In this document: piece after piece, positions 24,803 to 33,800 of the stretch
Layout of the letters: every line of letters begins with the position of its first letter
Position numbering within the stretch: position 1 is the first letter of the stretch
Source of the DNA: Deltaproteobacteria bacterium
GTDB lineage: Bacteria > Desulfobacterota > Desulfobulbia > Desulfobulbales > SURF-16
Direction: 5' to 3'
Length of the DNA: 64,000 nt
NCBI GenBank assembly: GCA_016219175.1
Contig: JACRCD010000028.1
Location: forward strand, 1-64,000
The notes under the pieces: generated by a model
What the model was told of the DNA's origin: nothing
Seen by the model: the letters and a program-made list of their open reading frames with translations, nothing else
Databases searched by the model: none
Position numbers and translations under genes: made by a program

Positions 24803-27178
24803 TCAGCTTTCCTTGCCTGATGCATGTAACTGCTGTTGTTCCTCAATCTTTTTAACCACGTCTTTTGCCACCTCAAGTATTTCCATGGCGGTCCGCACCT
24901 CCTCGCCCAGGAACAGTTTCAGCCCGGCGATCAGGGGTTCGAGATGGTTTGCCGCAGGTGAGTTGACGAGCAGCTCAAGCGCCTCCTTTGCCAGCCCTCG
25001 GGCGGCAAGGCCGGTGAACAGCTCGATGGCGTCCTCGATTGTGTCCTCAACAACAGCAGGGTCCTGAAGGTATTTCCCCGCCGCCTCCAACGCTTGGCCG
25101 CCCTTGCCGAACTGGCAGAGGATGAAAACCAAGGCATGATAATTGTTATGGAACCCTGCGAGTCCCAGGAATTGTTTTATTGCGTGGGGCAAAGCTTCTT
25201 CTGCCTCCTCAGGCCAGTCAAGTCTGCCGAGTGTGAGTCCCTTGTTAACAAGTGCCAATGCCACTTTCTCCGCCAGTTTCATTTCCTTCCTGCCGACATA
25301 GCGGCGTACCACCTCATCATAGGCAACTATTGCTTCGTCGAACCTGTCAAGTCTGCAAAGGGTGATTCCTTTACTAATAAGAGCCAATGCCACTTTCTCC
25401 GCCACTTCCATTTCATCCCTGCCACCGTTGCGTCTCACGACCTCGTCATACACGGCAATTTCTTCTTCAAACCTGTCAAGCTTGCCGAGAGCAACCCCCT
25501 TATTGCCAAGAGCGACTGCCACTCTCTTTGCAAGTTCTTTTTCCTCCCTGCCGCCGTATCGCTGCACCACTTCGTCGCAGGCTGTTATTGCTTCGTCAAA
25601 CCTGTTGAGCAGCCGGAGGGTAATGCCCTTGTTAACATGGGCTCGGGACACTTCATGCAAAAATGGCAATGTCTCCATGCTGCCAAACCGGATGACGGCC
25701 TGTTCAAACATGGCCAATGCTTGTTCGAGATTTCCTCCCCAAAAAAATTGCCCACCCTGCTCGTTTATTTTGCGAACCTCCTCCAGTTCGACCTCCTCGC
25801 TAACAGGCTCTTCTTTTCCCTCTCCCGCCACCCTCTCCGCGGTCATGAAATTTCTCAGCGATTCGTCAAGATAGGGAGACTCCAGAAAACTCCTGGGCGT
25901 GGACTCTATGATTCTATTGATGAGCTGCCGGTCCCGGACCGATTTGATGATTTCCCCGTAAGCCGTGTAATGATCCCGGCACAGTTCCGGGGCCAGCCGG
26001 CACGCCTCTTCGGCCAGTATCCTGGTGGCTGATTCAGGACCGTACATGGCGACCATGAAGGTTACGGTCGCCCTGACCCGGTCGGCTGACCTGCCCCGTC
26101 TGCGCATGAGATAGTAAATATTGTAGATCCCTTCGGCGATTCTGTACCATTTGGTCTTCTTGCTGCGCGACTCGACGACCACGTCGCCCCGGCCGGCAAG
26201 CCGGTTCAGCAGGGAGCTGGTCTTGTTGACATCAAGCCTTGCAATGCGGGCGATCTCGCGGGCGGTTGCCGGTTTCCACAGTTCGGCCAGGCTCAGATAC
26301 ACCTTTCTCTCAATGGACGGCATATGGTCGATACGGCTCTTGAAATAATCGGTATGGTCGTCGATCAAATCGACCAGATCATCAAGAAGCTGCCTGAAGG
26401 AACGGTGGGCGCCGAATTTGGCGATAATGGCAAGCAGACGGGGATTGCCGCCGGTGAGGATCCGTATCGGCCTGATCTGGTTGCCGGGAAGCCTCCCGCC
26501 AGTCACCAGTTCCCAGACGACATTGCATTCTTCATCATCCAGGGGTTTAAGCTCATGCATCTTGAACATTTCAAACATAGCGTGGGAGGGATTTTCAATG
26601 TCCTCAAACCGACTGGTGGCCGTGGCCAGCAGCATGAGCCGCGGCTCGTTGATCAGGGTATGGCGCATCTTCCATGCCTCGCCGTCACTTGCCAGGTCGC
26701 CAAACAGCATATTGAGATTTTCAACGATCAGCAGAATCCTCTTGCCCCGGCTGTCGGCAAAATCAAGCAGCTGCCAGAGCGGGCGCTCTCCCAGCCTCTG
26801 ATCGTCGAGTTCGTCTCGCATCTCATGGTAGGCGCGCAGCCATTTTTCCTCACCGGTCTGATCAGCCAGATGAGACAGGGCCTCAAGCCAGAAATCAGCA
26901 GCCGAGGTAGCCCGGTAGCTTTCCTCGGAAAAAACCAGGGGATACCACTGGCTGCGCAGCCCGGCGTCCCGCTCAATTTCCGCGGCCACGCGCAGGGCCA
27001 GGGTTGTCTTGCCGCTGCCCCGCGGACCTGTAACCAGAACGTGTTGATTGGAACTTGTCGTATTTTCGCTGATGATCCTGATGATCATTTCGAGATCAAC
27101 CTGGCGAACCACGAAGTTGTTGATCAGCTCGGCCTCGGAAAGAAATGAGGGGTTGTATTTGACGATACGTCGCGCCAT
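24803..27178 (-). CDS. STAND-like P-loop ATPase with winged helix and C-terminal TPR array
   Basis: 791 residues; the start at 27178 lies 2 bp after the upstream gene's stop. Walker A is GPRGSGKTTLALRV (~residues 50-58), Walker B RILLIVENLNMLFG, and a sensor-like LLLATATSRF follows. A winged-helix segment (TAREIARIARLDVNKTSSLL) follows the ATPase, then a helical region and TPR-like repeats. Three of these repeats are near-identical at 129-bp spacing (25213-25620), a sign of recent tandem duplication. The order ATPase, wHTH, TPR is typical of signal-transduction ATPases with numerous domains. No effector domain is visible, so function is open. Confidence 0.85.
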   Translation of the reverse strand: MARRIVKYNPSFLSEAELINNFVVRQVDLEMIIRIISENTTSSNQHVLVTGPRGSGKTTLALRVAAEIERDAGLRSQWYPLVFSEESYRATSAADFWLEALSHLADQTGEEKWLRAYHEMRDELDDQRLGERPLWQLLDFADSRGKRILLIVENLNMLFGDLASDGEAWKMRHTLINEPRLMLLATATSRFEDIENPSHAMFEMFKMHELKPLDDEECNVVWELVTGGRLPGNQIRPIRILTGGNPRLLAIIAKFGAHRSFRQLLDDLVDLIDDHTDYFKSRIDHMPSIERKVYLSLAELWKPATAREIARIARLDVNKTSSLLNRLAGRGDVVVESRSKKTKWYRIAEGIYNIYYLMRRRGRSADRVRATVTFMVAMYGPESATRILAEEACRLAPELCRDHYTAYGEIIKSVRDRQLINRIIESTPRSFLESPYLDESLRNFMTAERVAGEGKEEPVSEEVELEEVRKINEQGGQFFWGGNLEQALAMFEQAVIRFGSMETLPFLHEVSRAHVNKGITLRLLNRFDEAITACDEVVQRYGGREEKELAKRVAVALGNKGVALGKLDRFEEEIAVYDEVVRRNGGRDEMEVAEKVALALISKGITLCRLDRFDEAIVAYDEVVRRYVGRKEMKLAEKVALALVNKGLTLGRLDWPEEAEEALPHAIKQFLGLAGFHNNYHALVFILCQFGKGGQALEAAGKYLQDPAVVEDTIEDAIELFTGLAARGLAKEALELLVNSPAANHLEPLIAGLKLFLGEEVRTAMEILEVAKDVVKKIEEQQQLHASGKES
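25213..25620 (-). repeat. Tandem 129-bp coding repeats (TPR units)
   Basis: Phrases encoding RLDRF-(D/E)-E recur near 25597, 25468, 25339 and 25213, giving spacings of 129, 129 and 126 bp. Each unit encodes 42-43 residues with the shared core DEVVRR, then AEKVALAL and KG.TL. It lies inside the STAND-like ATPase gene. Confidence 0.75.
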
Positions 27179-27180
27179 GG

Positions 27181-28431
27181 CTAGATCCCCCTCTCCAGGA
27201 CCGGCACATGAAACAAGCCGTAGCGCTTTTTCCACCAGTCCTGCAGAAGATGGGACGCAAAGACATAGCCGCCCTTTCCTGCCTTGAGGTAACCGTCGTG
27301 CTCCAGCACCCGCAGGATCTCCTCTTCCGCCTCCCGGGCACTGCTTTGCGCAAACTCATACTCTTTTTGCAGGGCGGCCAGCGCCTGCCGGCCGAGACAG
27401 CCGGTGACCGCCGTCTCGGTAAGTATCTCCAGGGCCAGGGGGTAGATCTCAAACCCCAGCACGAGCTTTAGCCGGTCTTCATAGTGGGTGAGCTCCGCAT
27501 GGCCGCGAATGCCGAGCATCTCATTTTCGTAGATGTCGTTTACTTCATCGGGGAAGAAATCCATCCTGCCCCTGCGTTTGCACCGGTCATGAACATGGGA
27601 GAAAAACATCTGCACATGGTGGGGAATGCAGCAACCGAGCCTTTTTGCCATGACTGCTTCGGCCTTGTCCTTGAAGTGGATACCGTATTCGTTTGCCAAG
27701 GCCCGCAGGCATCCCGCGGCAATCTCTTCATCCCAGGGCTTGAGGTCAAAGGGCTGAAAGTTGTTGATGGTCGCACTCAGCCCGGCCTGCCGGAGTATCG
27801 GTTCAAAGCCGATGCTGCCGGAAAGGACAATGCGCACCTTTCCCTGATGCAGAAGACTGTTCTTTCTGAGCCAGGACATGAATTGGTCCACCCTTGCCCT
27901 GCTTTCGCGGGTTATCCTGAAGTCTTCGCCCTTGAGAATGCGGTTGACCATGAGCGGCACTTCATCGATCAGCAGCAGAACAGGCTTATCGATCCCCGCC
28001 AGAATTGAGAAAATCGAGTCGCCTTTTTCACTCCAGTTGCCGGATGTCAACCCGGCTCGCAATCTGATGCCCATCTCGCCGAGATTGAGCTCCTCGACCG
28101 TGTCGGTTAATTTGTTCAAGGCATTGGCAAAGAGATCTTTTGTCTTGTTCCAGAGAGAGTTGTGGGGTTTCAGCGCCAGGCTTATGTCAACGATGGCGTC
28201 TTCGGCCGAGGCTGCCTTCTGCAGATCAACAAACAGACAGAGATACCGGCTGCTCAACTGCCTCTTCACCTCCTGCATCAGGCTGGTTTTGCCCATCCGT
28301 CTTTGCGCGGCCAACAGGATATGAGCCCCCTCGTCAAGCTTGTTGATCAGCAGCTCGATATCCTTTTCCCTGTCCCAAAAGCGATCCCCTTCCACATAAT
28401 TACCGTATGCCTGCTTCAATTTTTCCTGCAT
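27181..28431 (-). CDS. P-loop ATPase (archaeal-ATPase-like), first gene of a paired ATPase operon
   Basis: 416 residues. Walker A lies in AAQRRMGKTSLMQEV (~39-47) and Walker B in PVLLLIDEVPLMVN. VRIVLSGSIGFEPIL is the sensor-1 strand. The C-terminal ~80 residues look like a winged helix (AALQKEYEFAQSS, VLEHDGYL). It opens the operon; the second ATPase follows after 2 bp, so the two are tightly coupled and probably form one complex. Upstream are repeated TGTTGGCAA half-sites, suggesting local repression. It may be a regulatory, defence or toxin-antitoxin-like module; nothing decides. Confidence 0.82.
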   Translation of the reverse strand: MQEKLKQAYGNYVEGDRFWDREKDIELLINKLDEGAHILLAAQRRMGKTSLMQEVKRQLSSRYLCLFVDLQKAASAEDAIVDISLALKPHNSLWNKTKDLFANALNKLTDTVEELNLGEMGIRLRAGLTSGNWSEKGDSIFSILAGIDKPVLLLIDEVPLMVNRILKGEDFRITRESRARVDQFMSWLRKNSLLHQGKVRIVLSGSIGFEPILRQAGLSATINNFQPFDLKPWDEEIAAGCLRALANEYGIHFKDKAEAVMAKRLGCCIPHHVQMFFSHVHDRCKRRGRMDFFPDEVNDIYENEMLGIRGHAELTHYEDRLKLVLGFEIYPLALEILTETAVTGCLGRQALAALQKEYEFAQSSAREAEEEILRVLEHDGYLKAGKGGYVFASHLLQDWWKKRYGLFHVPVLERGI

Positions 28432-28461
28432 CGCTATCCTCCTAATCTATAAAAACAATTC

Positions 28462-28537
28462 TGTTGGCAACAATCTTGTTGGCAAACTACCACTCACTTC
28501 CCCATCTGTCAAGTCTTGCCAACAAATTTGTTTGCAG
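28462..28537. promoter_or_regulatory. Operator-like repeats upstream of the ATPase operon
   Basis: Two direct copies of TGTTGGCAA (28462-28470, 28477-28485; 15-bp pitch) and an inverted pair TTGCCAACA-aatt-TGTTTGCAG (28516-28537). The four half-sites lie just upstream of the 28431 start, as expected for an autoregulatory binding site. Confidence 0.65.
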
Positions 28538-28621
28538 ACAAAACGAGAGCGGGATATTGCCGTTATCCATGAGGTCATTCTTCCTTCCCCGCCAAGAACA
28601 GAATTAAAGATAGAGAACTAT

Positions 28622-28650
28622 TTGACAATTATTCTTTTTTTTCACATATA
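28622..28650 (+). promoter_or_regulatory. Candidate sigma-70 promoter of the methyltransferase gene
   Basis: Perfect -35 TTGACA (28622-28627), 17-bp spacer, -10 CATATA (28645-28650) within a TATATATAT run; about 90 bp before the GTG start. Confidence 0.55.
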
Positions 28651-28737
28651 TATATCGATTAAGAATATTTACGTCGCCTATGCAGTACCTGACACAGACA
28701 TATAGTCAAGACCATTCGACAGACAGGAGAGCAAGAA

Positions 28738-29568
28738 GTGAATGACGCCTATGTGCACGGCTACGATCCACGGGAAAACATCCGCTTGCAGGACCAGGCC
28801 TCAACCCTTGTTGAGCTGTTGCACGCTGACACAAGCTACCCCCCGGGCAGCCTGGTTCTCGAGGCCGGCTGCGGAGTCGGCGCCCAGACAGTCACCCTGG
28901 CCGCTAACAGCCCCCAGGCCAGCATCATCTCGGTTGACATCTCTGAAAAGTCAGTGACCGAAGCCAGGCGCAAAGTGCGGCAGACAGGATTGACCAATGT
29001 CGAATTCCAGCAGGGCGACATCTTTCACCTGCCCTTTGCGCCGGAGTCATTTGACCATATCTTCGTCTGTTTCGTGCTTGAGCACCTGCCCCGGCCGGCG
29101 GACGCCCTGTCCGTGCTGAAAACCTTTCTGAAGGCCGGCGGGACGATAACCGTTATCGAGGGCGATCACGGCTCAACCTTTTTCTTTCCGGACAGCGAAG
29201 CAGCGCATCAAGCCATTCAATGCCAGGTCGAGCTGCAGAAACGGGCCGGCGGCAACGCCAATATCGGCAGACAGGTTTATCCTCTCCTGCAGGAGGCGGG
29301 TTTTTCCGCCATCCATGTTTCCCCTCGTCTGGTGTATGTCGACGGGGCCAGACCGGAACTGGTCGACGGCTTCACCAAAAAGACCTTTACCGCCATGATC
29401 GAGGGGGTGCGCGAGGGTGCGCTCAAAGCGGGGATGATTGCTGAAACCGCCTTTGATCAAGGCATCCGGGACCTTTACCGGACAACGGAGCCGGACGGTG
29501 TTTTCTGCTATACCTTTTTCAAGGGCATGGCCATCAAGAAAGGAGAGCATGAAGCAAACCCTGATTGA
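28738..29568 (+). CDS. SAM-dependent methyltransferase, class I
   Basis: 276 residues starting at GTG with GGAG 8-9 bp upstream. Motif I is VLEAGCGVGAQTVTLA, motif II ISVDISEKS, motif III FQQGDIFHLPFAPESFD, and post III HIFVCFVLEHLPRP: a Rossmann methyltransferase of the UbiE/Methyltransf_11/25 type. Substrate unknown. Its 3' end overlaps the next gene by 20 bp, so the two are cotranscribed. Confidence 0.92.
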   Translation: MNDAYVHGYDPRENIRLQDQASTLVELLHADTSYPPGSLVLEAGCGVGAQTVTLAANSPQASIISVDISEKSVTEARRKVRQTGLTNVEFQQGDIFHLPFAPESFDHIFVCFVLEHLPRPADALSVLKTFLKAGGTITVIEGDHGSTFFFPDSEAAHQAIQCQVELQKRAGGNANIGRQVYPLLQEAGFSAIHVSPRLVYVDGARPELVDGFTKKTFTAMIEGVREGALKAGMIAETAFDQGIRDLYRTTEPDGVFCYTFFKGMAIKKGEHEANPD

Positions 29569-30871
29569 AATATCATTAATCATTTTCCTGATCATCGTAA
29601 ACGGGGTATTCGCCCTGGCGGAGATCGCCCTGGTTTCAGCCAGAAAGGCGCGGCTGCAACAGTGGGCGGCGGAAGGAGACACAAAGGCGGGCATCGCCCT
29701 TGAACTCGCCGATGCCCCGAACAACTTTTTGTCCACCATCCAAATCGGCATCACCTTTATCGGCATTCTGGCGGGCGCTTTTGGCGGGGCAACCCTTGCT
29801 GAGCTGCTCACCCCGCGCATTGCCGCCTTTCCCCTGCTTGCTCCGCACAGTGAAGGGATCGCCTTCACGATCGTGGTTGTCGGCATCACCTATCTCTCCC
29901 TGATCATCGGCGAACTGGCCCCCAAACGGCTGGCTCTTAATAATCCGGAAAAGGTGGCCCGCCTTGTTGCCCCCTCCATAAAGCAGCTTTCACGGCTGGC
30001 GCATCCATTAGTGATTTTGCTGAGTGGTTCAACCAGCCTGCTGCTCCGCGTTTTTCGCGTGAAACCATCCTCCGAGCCGGGCATTACGGAGGAAGAGATA
30101 AAGTTACTGATCAACTCAGGAACACAGGCTGGAATATTTCAGGAATTTGAACAGGATACCATCGAGCGCGTCTTTCGTCTGGCCGACCGCCGCGTGGCGG
30201 TGTTGATGACACCCAGGGCAAACGTCATCTGGCTTGATCTGAACGAAAGCGAGGAAGAAATAAAACGAAAAATCGCCCTGCATAAATTTTCCTTCTTCCC
30301 AGTCGCGCAAAACGCCCTTGACGACATTGTCGGGGTCATCCGGGCGAAAGAACTGCTTTCCCTTACCATGGAAGGGAAAGCGTTTAACCTGCGGGAAATA
30401 TCCCGCAAGCCGCTCTTTGTCTGGGAATCAACGCCGGCGGTTAAAGTCCTGGAACTTTTCAAGAAATCGGGCATGCACATCGCCCTTGTTGTCGATGAGT
30501 ACGGGGCAATCCATGGTCTTGTGACCTTCGGCGATATTCTGCGCTCGGTTTTTGAGGAAATCGAAGACGGAGCGGAGGGGGAAAAGGAAATCGTGGAACG
30601 GGAAGACGGCTCTCTGCTCATATCGGGAAGCCTTCCCCTGGACGAATTCATGGATTACCTTGAGGCGGGGAAACTAAGCGTGGAAGAACGCACGGAGATG
30701 CACACCGTGGGCGGTTTCGTCATGGAAAAGATCGGCGCCGTGCCTGCCGAGGGGCAGCATTTCGAATGGAAGGGACTGCGATTCGAGGTGGTTGACATGG
30801 ACGGCAGGAGGGTCGATAAGATTTTAATGTCTGGTATGAAACGGAAAAAAACCGAGGCACAGCAACAATAA
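29549..30871 (+). CDS. CNNM/CorC (hemolysin C) family membrane protein
   Basis: 440 residues. The start at 29549 has AGGAGA 6 bp upstream; a longer frame from 29438 lies inside the methyltransferase gene. An N-terminal DUF21 domain with three or four membrane helices (IGELAPKRLALNNPEKVA is diagnostic) is followed by a CBS pair (VLMTPRANVIWLDLNESEEE to VVDEYGAIHGLVTFGDIL) and a C-terminal CorC_HlyC domain. The family is linked to Mg2+/Co2+ transport or efflux; some members lack transport activity. Confidence 0.93.
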   Translation: MKQTLIEISLIIFLIIVNGVFALAEIALVSARKARLQQWAAEGDTKAGIALELADAPNNFLSTIQIGITFIGILAGAFGGATLAELLTPRIAAFPLLAPHSEGIAFTIVVVGITYLSLIIGELAPKRLALNNPEKVARLVAPSIKQLSRLAHPLVILLSGSTSLLLRVFRVKPSSEPGITEEEIKLLINSGTQAGIFQEFEQDTIERVFRLADRRVAVLMTPRANVIWLDLNESEEEIKRKIALHKFSFFPVAQNALDDIVGVIRAKELLSLTMEGKAFNLREISRKPLFVWESTPAVKVLELFKKSGMHIALVVDEYGAIHGLVTFGDILRSVFEEIEDGAEGEKEIVEREDGSLLISGSLPLDEFMDYLEAGKLSVEERTEMHTVGGFVMEKIGAVPAEGQHFEWKGLRFEVVDMDGRRVDKILMSGMKRKKTEAQQQ

Positions 30872-30942
30872 AAGACACCAAGCTCTTCTGGCGGCTACGC
30901 CTCTGAAAAGAGAGCTGTGTAAAAAATTTTCGGAGATGCATC

Positions 30943-31650
30943 ATGAAAACCATCGGCATCATCGGCGGCATCGGCCCGGAATCAACAATCGACTACTACC
31001 GGAGAATCATCGGCGTTTTCAACTCCTCCTTTGAGGGGTATGTGCAACCGGAGATCATCATCTTCAGCGTCAACATGCGCGAGCTCATGGAACTGGTGAA
31101 TCAAGCGGCCTGGGAGAAAATGGCGCGCTGGCTGGCAGCAAAGGTCCAGGACGTGCATCGGGCCGGGGCCGATTTCGCCGCCATCGCCTCCAATACCCCG
31201 CACATTGTCTTCGACGAGGTGCGGACCCGCTCCCCCATCCCGCTGCTGAGCATTGTCCGCGCCACCTGCACCAGGGCGCGGCAACTGGGGCTTAAAAACA
31301 TCGGCCTGATGGGCACCAGCCTGACCATGACCGCTGATTTCTACAAAAGGCCCTTCCTGGAACAGGGCATCAACGTAGTCGTCCCCACCGCGGACGAACA
31401 GCAGCTGATCCACCACAAACTCTTTGCCGAAATCGAACTGGGCCTGTTCAATGAATCAACCCGTAACGAGCTGCTGGGAATCGCGGCAAGGATGGTGCGG
31501 GAGGACCGGATTGACTCATTGGTCCTGGGCTGCACCGAGCTGCCGCTGATCCTGCCCGAAACGGAATTCGGCATCCCCTTTCTCAACACCACGGCCATTC
31601 ACTGCGACAGCATCATCAACTACTGCCTGGGAGGCGAAGACACGCCCTGA
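30943..31650 (+). CDS. Aspartate/glutamate racemase family protein
   Basis: 235 residues of the PLP-independent racemase fold: MKTIGIIGGIGPESTIDYY at the start, LGLKNIGLMGTSLTM in the middle, and LVLGCTELPLIL holding the C-terminal catalytic Cys. The N-terminal catalytic position reads AIASNTPHIVFDE, with Ser where classic Asp racemases have Cys (PCNTAH). The E. coli broad-range racemase YgeA has Thr there, so one-sided or broad-range racemisation is possible. GGAG lies 8 bp before the ATG. Confidence 0.88.
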   Translation: MKTIGIIGGIGPESTIDYYRRIIGVFNSSFEGYVQPEIIIFSVNMRELMELVNQAAWEKMARWLAAKVQDVHRAGADFAAIASNTPHIVFDEVRTRSPIPLLSIVRATCTRARQLGLKNIGLMGTSLTMTADFYKRPFLEQGINVVVPTADEQQLIHHKLFAEIELGLFNESTRNELLGIAARMVREDRIDSLVLGCTELPLILPETEFGIPFLNTTAIHCDSIINYCLGGEDTP

Positions 31651-31652
31651 TC

Positions 31653-32321
31653 CTACTCTTCAAACACCAGGGATTCCACTTCGGCCCCAAGGGATTGCAG
31701 GGCGACATGCATATCAGTAACAAAGCCCTCCGGTCCGCACACATAAAAATAGTGACTGAAATCACTGACCGTCTCCCGAAGCAGTTCGCTGGTGATACGG
31801 CCATGGTAGTAACCGGGCGTATTTTCTTTTGACAGGATGAAAAAGCTGTCCGCGCCGAAAAAATGACGCAATTCCTTTTCACAGATAATGTCGTTTTTTG
31901 TCTTGTTGGCAAAGAGCAGCTGGTGGTTGCCGGTATTACCCCGGGAGACGAGATGACGGCAGATACCGAGAAAGGGGGTGATACCCGCCCCGGCCGCAAT
32001 AAAGACCCCTGGCCCCTTATAACGGATGGTGCCGAAAGGTTCGGAGATGAAAAGCTCATCGCCCGGCTGCAAGCCGTGCAGTTTTTCCGTCACCCCATGA
32101 TGGCCGGGGTAGCACTTTATGGTGAATTCCAGCACCTGATCATGGGGCAGAGAGGTGGGGGTAAACGGCCTACCCTCTTCGTCTTTCCAGCGCTGCTTGT
32201 TGATGACAAGCTCAACGCCTTGCCCCGGTTCGTGGATGAAATTCTCCGGCTTGCCGATAATAAAGCGTTTGACGTCATGGGTGACAAATTCAGTCATGAG
32301 GATGGATGATTTATATTTCAT
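31653..32321 (-). CDS. Ferredoxin/flavodoxin-NADP reductase-type flavoprotein
   Basis: About 222 residues with start at 32321 (GGAG upstream). FAD-domain residues include PFTPTSLPHDQVLEF, where the usual R-x-Y-S/T is altered to F-T-P-T-S. The NAD(P)-domain has VFIAAGAGITPFLGI and FYVCGPEGFVTDM. It resembles the short flavin reductase/hmp-like reductases without a 2Fe-2S domain. Probable role: electron transfer between NAD(P)H and a small redox partner. The EncFtn ferritin gene upstream on the same strand (82 bp) could be its neighbour in iron handling. Confidence 0.85.
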   Translation of the reverse strand: MKYKSSILMTEFVTHDVKRFIIGKPENFIHEPGQGVELVINKQRWKDEEGRPFTPTSLPHDQVLEFTIKCYPGHHGVTEKLHGLQPGDELFISEPFGTIRYKGPGVFIAAGAGITPFLGICRHLVSRGNTGNHQLLFANKTKNDIICEKELRHFFGADSFFILSKENTPGYYHGRITSELLRETVSDFSHYFYVCGPEGFVTDMHVALQSLGAEVESLVFEE

Positions 32322-32403
32322 GCGTTCTGCTCCTTGGCTGGCATGTGCTGTCGACACTGCGGCAACCGCCGTCTAAACAAGAGGCTTATTGCGGCGATAG
32401 CCG

Positions 32404-32706
32404 TCACTCTTTACCGAGTTCGTGTTCAGCAATATCCTTTTCCGTGAAAAGATACTCTTTCAGCTCAGCGGAAAACCGGTCGTCATGGCGCCTCATCCAT
32501 TCCAGGAGCATGGCGGCATGCTCCTTTTCCTCATCCCGGTTATGGATGAGGATTTTGCGCAACGCCTCGTCTTCGCATACCTCGCCCCTCTGATTATACC
32601 AGTCTATGGCCTCAAGTTCCTCGATCAGGGAAATGATGGCGCGATGAAAATTCTTGACGCCTGCCGAGAGGGCTTCGCTTCTTTCATGCAATGCTTCGTG
32701 TGACAT
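32404..32706 (-). CDS. Encapsulated-ferritin-like protein (EncFtn family)
   Basis: 100 residues; GGGAGA precedes ATG at 32706. It matches the EncFtn pattern very closely: IEELEAIDWYNQR, then HNRDEEKEHAAMLLEW, then ELKEYLFTEKDIAEHE. Ferroxidase ligands by family comparison are E30, E60 and H63, with Y37 conserved. EncFtn forms ring-shaped decamers that oxidise Fe2+ and is normally packed in an encapsulin shell. No encapsulin gene lies nearby, and the chain ends shortly after FTEKDIAEHELGKE without a recognisable cargo-loading peptide. Confidence 0.9.
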   Translation of the reverse strand: MSHEALHERSEALSAGVKNFHRAIISLIEELEAIDWYNQRGEVCEDEALRKILIHNRDEEKEHAAMLLEWMRRHDDRFSAELKEYLFTEKDIAEHELGKE

Positions 32707-32721
32707 AACAGCGGTCTCCCT

Positions 32722-32913
32722 ATTTTTGATGAACTCGTAAAAAGTCGGCGGCAAAGCCCGGATGGCTAAGTAACAAAATTTGACATACAAGACGTAGTGT
32801 ATTTTTGAGAGCGAGGCGATACATGCGGTATGCCGAACGAACAAAAATGCGCTACAACGCAGTAGATCGAATTTATGCCCTTCAGGGTATTTTTTACGAC
32901 GCCATCATTTTTG
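32722..32913. mobile_element. MITE-like element with imperfect terminal inverted repeats
   Basis: Left end GATGAACTCGTAAAAA (32728-32743); right end TTTTTTACGACGCCATC (32890-32906), whose complement reads GATGGCGTCGTAAAAA. The ends match at 13 of 16. ATTTTTG flanks both ends (32722-32728, 32907-32913), like a 7-bp target duplication. No coding capacity inside. The gap up to 33328 shows nothing else convincing. Confidence 0.5.
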
Positions 32914-33328
32914 GGGTCCCCTTCCCTCCCCTGGAGGGTTCGAGGGAACCGGTTCAGTCCCGCAATATTGCAAAATAAATGCCGGAAAACAATTGCGACT
33001 GACCGGCCTGAGATTAATGGGAACAATATTTGCAATTTATCTGCGTCCAGAGCATGGCCGGGCCGCCGGCGGAATCGCTCTGCCGGCATGGTCCGCTCTC
33101 TTGATCATGAGGGTTCTCGGGCGCTGGAGGCATGATCATTCCTCTGCCGCGGTGCTTACTTTGCGGAAGGGAAGGGATGATAACTATTTCCCGCCCGCAC
33201 CGGAAGGCTTGCTGTTTATGAATCATTTTTTATTTTTGCCACGGAGGAAACCGGATGAAAGGAAATCAGATAAAAAGAATCGATATAAGCATTGTGGGGA
33301 TGGCGCCTGATTTGCCACAGCCCGGAAG

Positions 33329-33529
33329 ATGACCGGGGTTCTGGCTGCCGCGGGCAATCCCGATGCAGCCCTGGTTACCTGGTTTGATAAGGAGAAAAAT
33401 CAGCATTGGCCGGAAGATGTCGGGCCGGATACCGAGGAGTTTAAAAGGTGGCGGTTCTATGGCATACATCATGGCGGCCGTCTGGAGATCCATGTCAATG
33501 ACGGTCAATATATAATGATGTATAGCTGA
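33329..33529 (+). CDS. Possible small protein, 66 residues
   Basis: The frame reads well (TWFDKEKNQHWPEDVGP, then KRWRFYGIHHGGRLEIHVND). It is coupled by an ATGA overlap to a 25-codon upstream ORF (33254-33331) that has a strong GGAGGA ribosome site. Alternatively the two are one frameshifted gene. No family recognised. Confidence 0.4.
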   Translation: MTGVLAAAGNPDAALVTWFDKEKNQHWPEDVGPDTEEFKRWRFYGIHHGGRLEIHVNDGQYIMMYS

Positions 33530-33800
33530 GAAGGTCAGCCGGAAAACTTTTTTGACCCCGGAGAAAGAAAGGGGTGAGGGAGAGGGATGCGCATCATCCC
33601 CATTACCGCTGAGCGACAAATGGAAGCTAGGCAACCTTCCTGATCGGACGATTTATCCTGCCGGAAAGGAAAAATCCTCTTTAGCAGGACAGCCGAGTGG
33701 GGTGAGAGTGCCTCCACGGGACAGGTCCGCTCACCCGTCCGAGGCCGAAAAAAATATCCCGGCCATCGCGGCTTGACTCGGCCTGTTCAGGAAAAGGTGC

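Noticed and set aside
29438-29548. 37-residue N-terminal extension of the CNNM/CorC protein
   Set aside because: Lies inside the methyltransferase gene in another frame; ATG 29549 has a good ribosome site and begins at the first membrane helix.
33254-33331. 25-codon ORF with a strong ribosome site before the 66-residue frame
   Set aside because: Too short and without any recognisable sequence. Kept only as a note in the 33329 entry.
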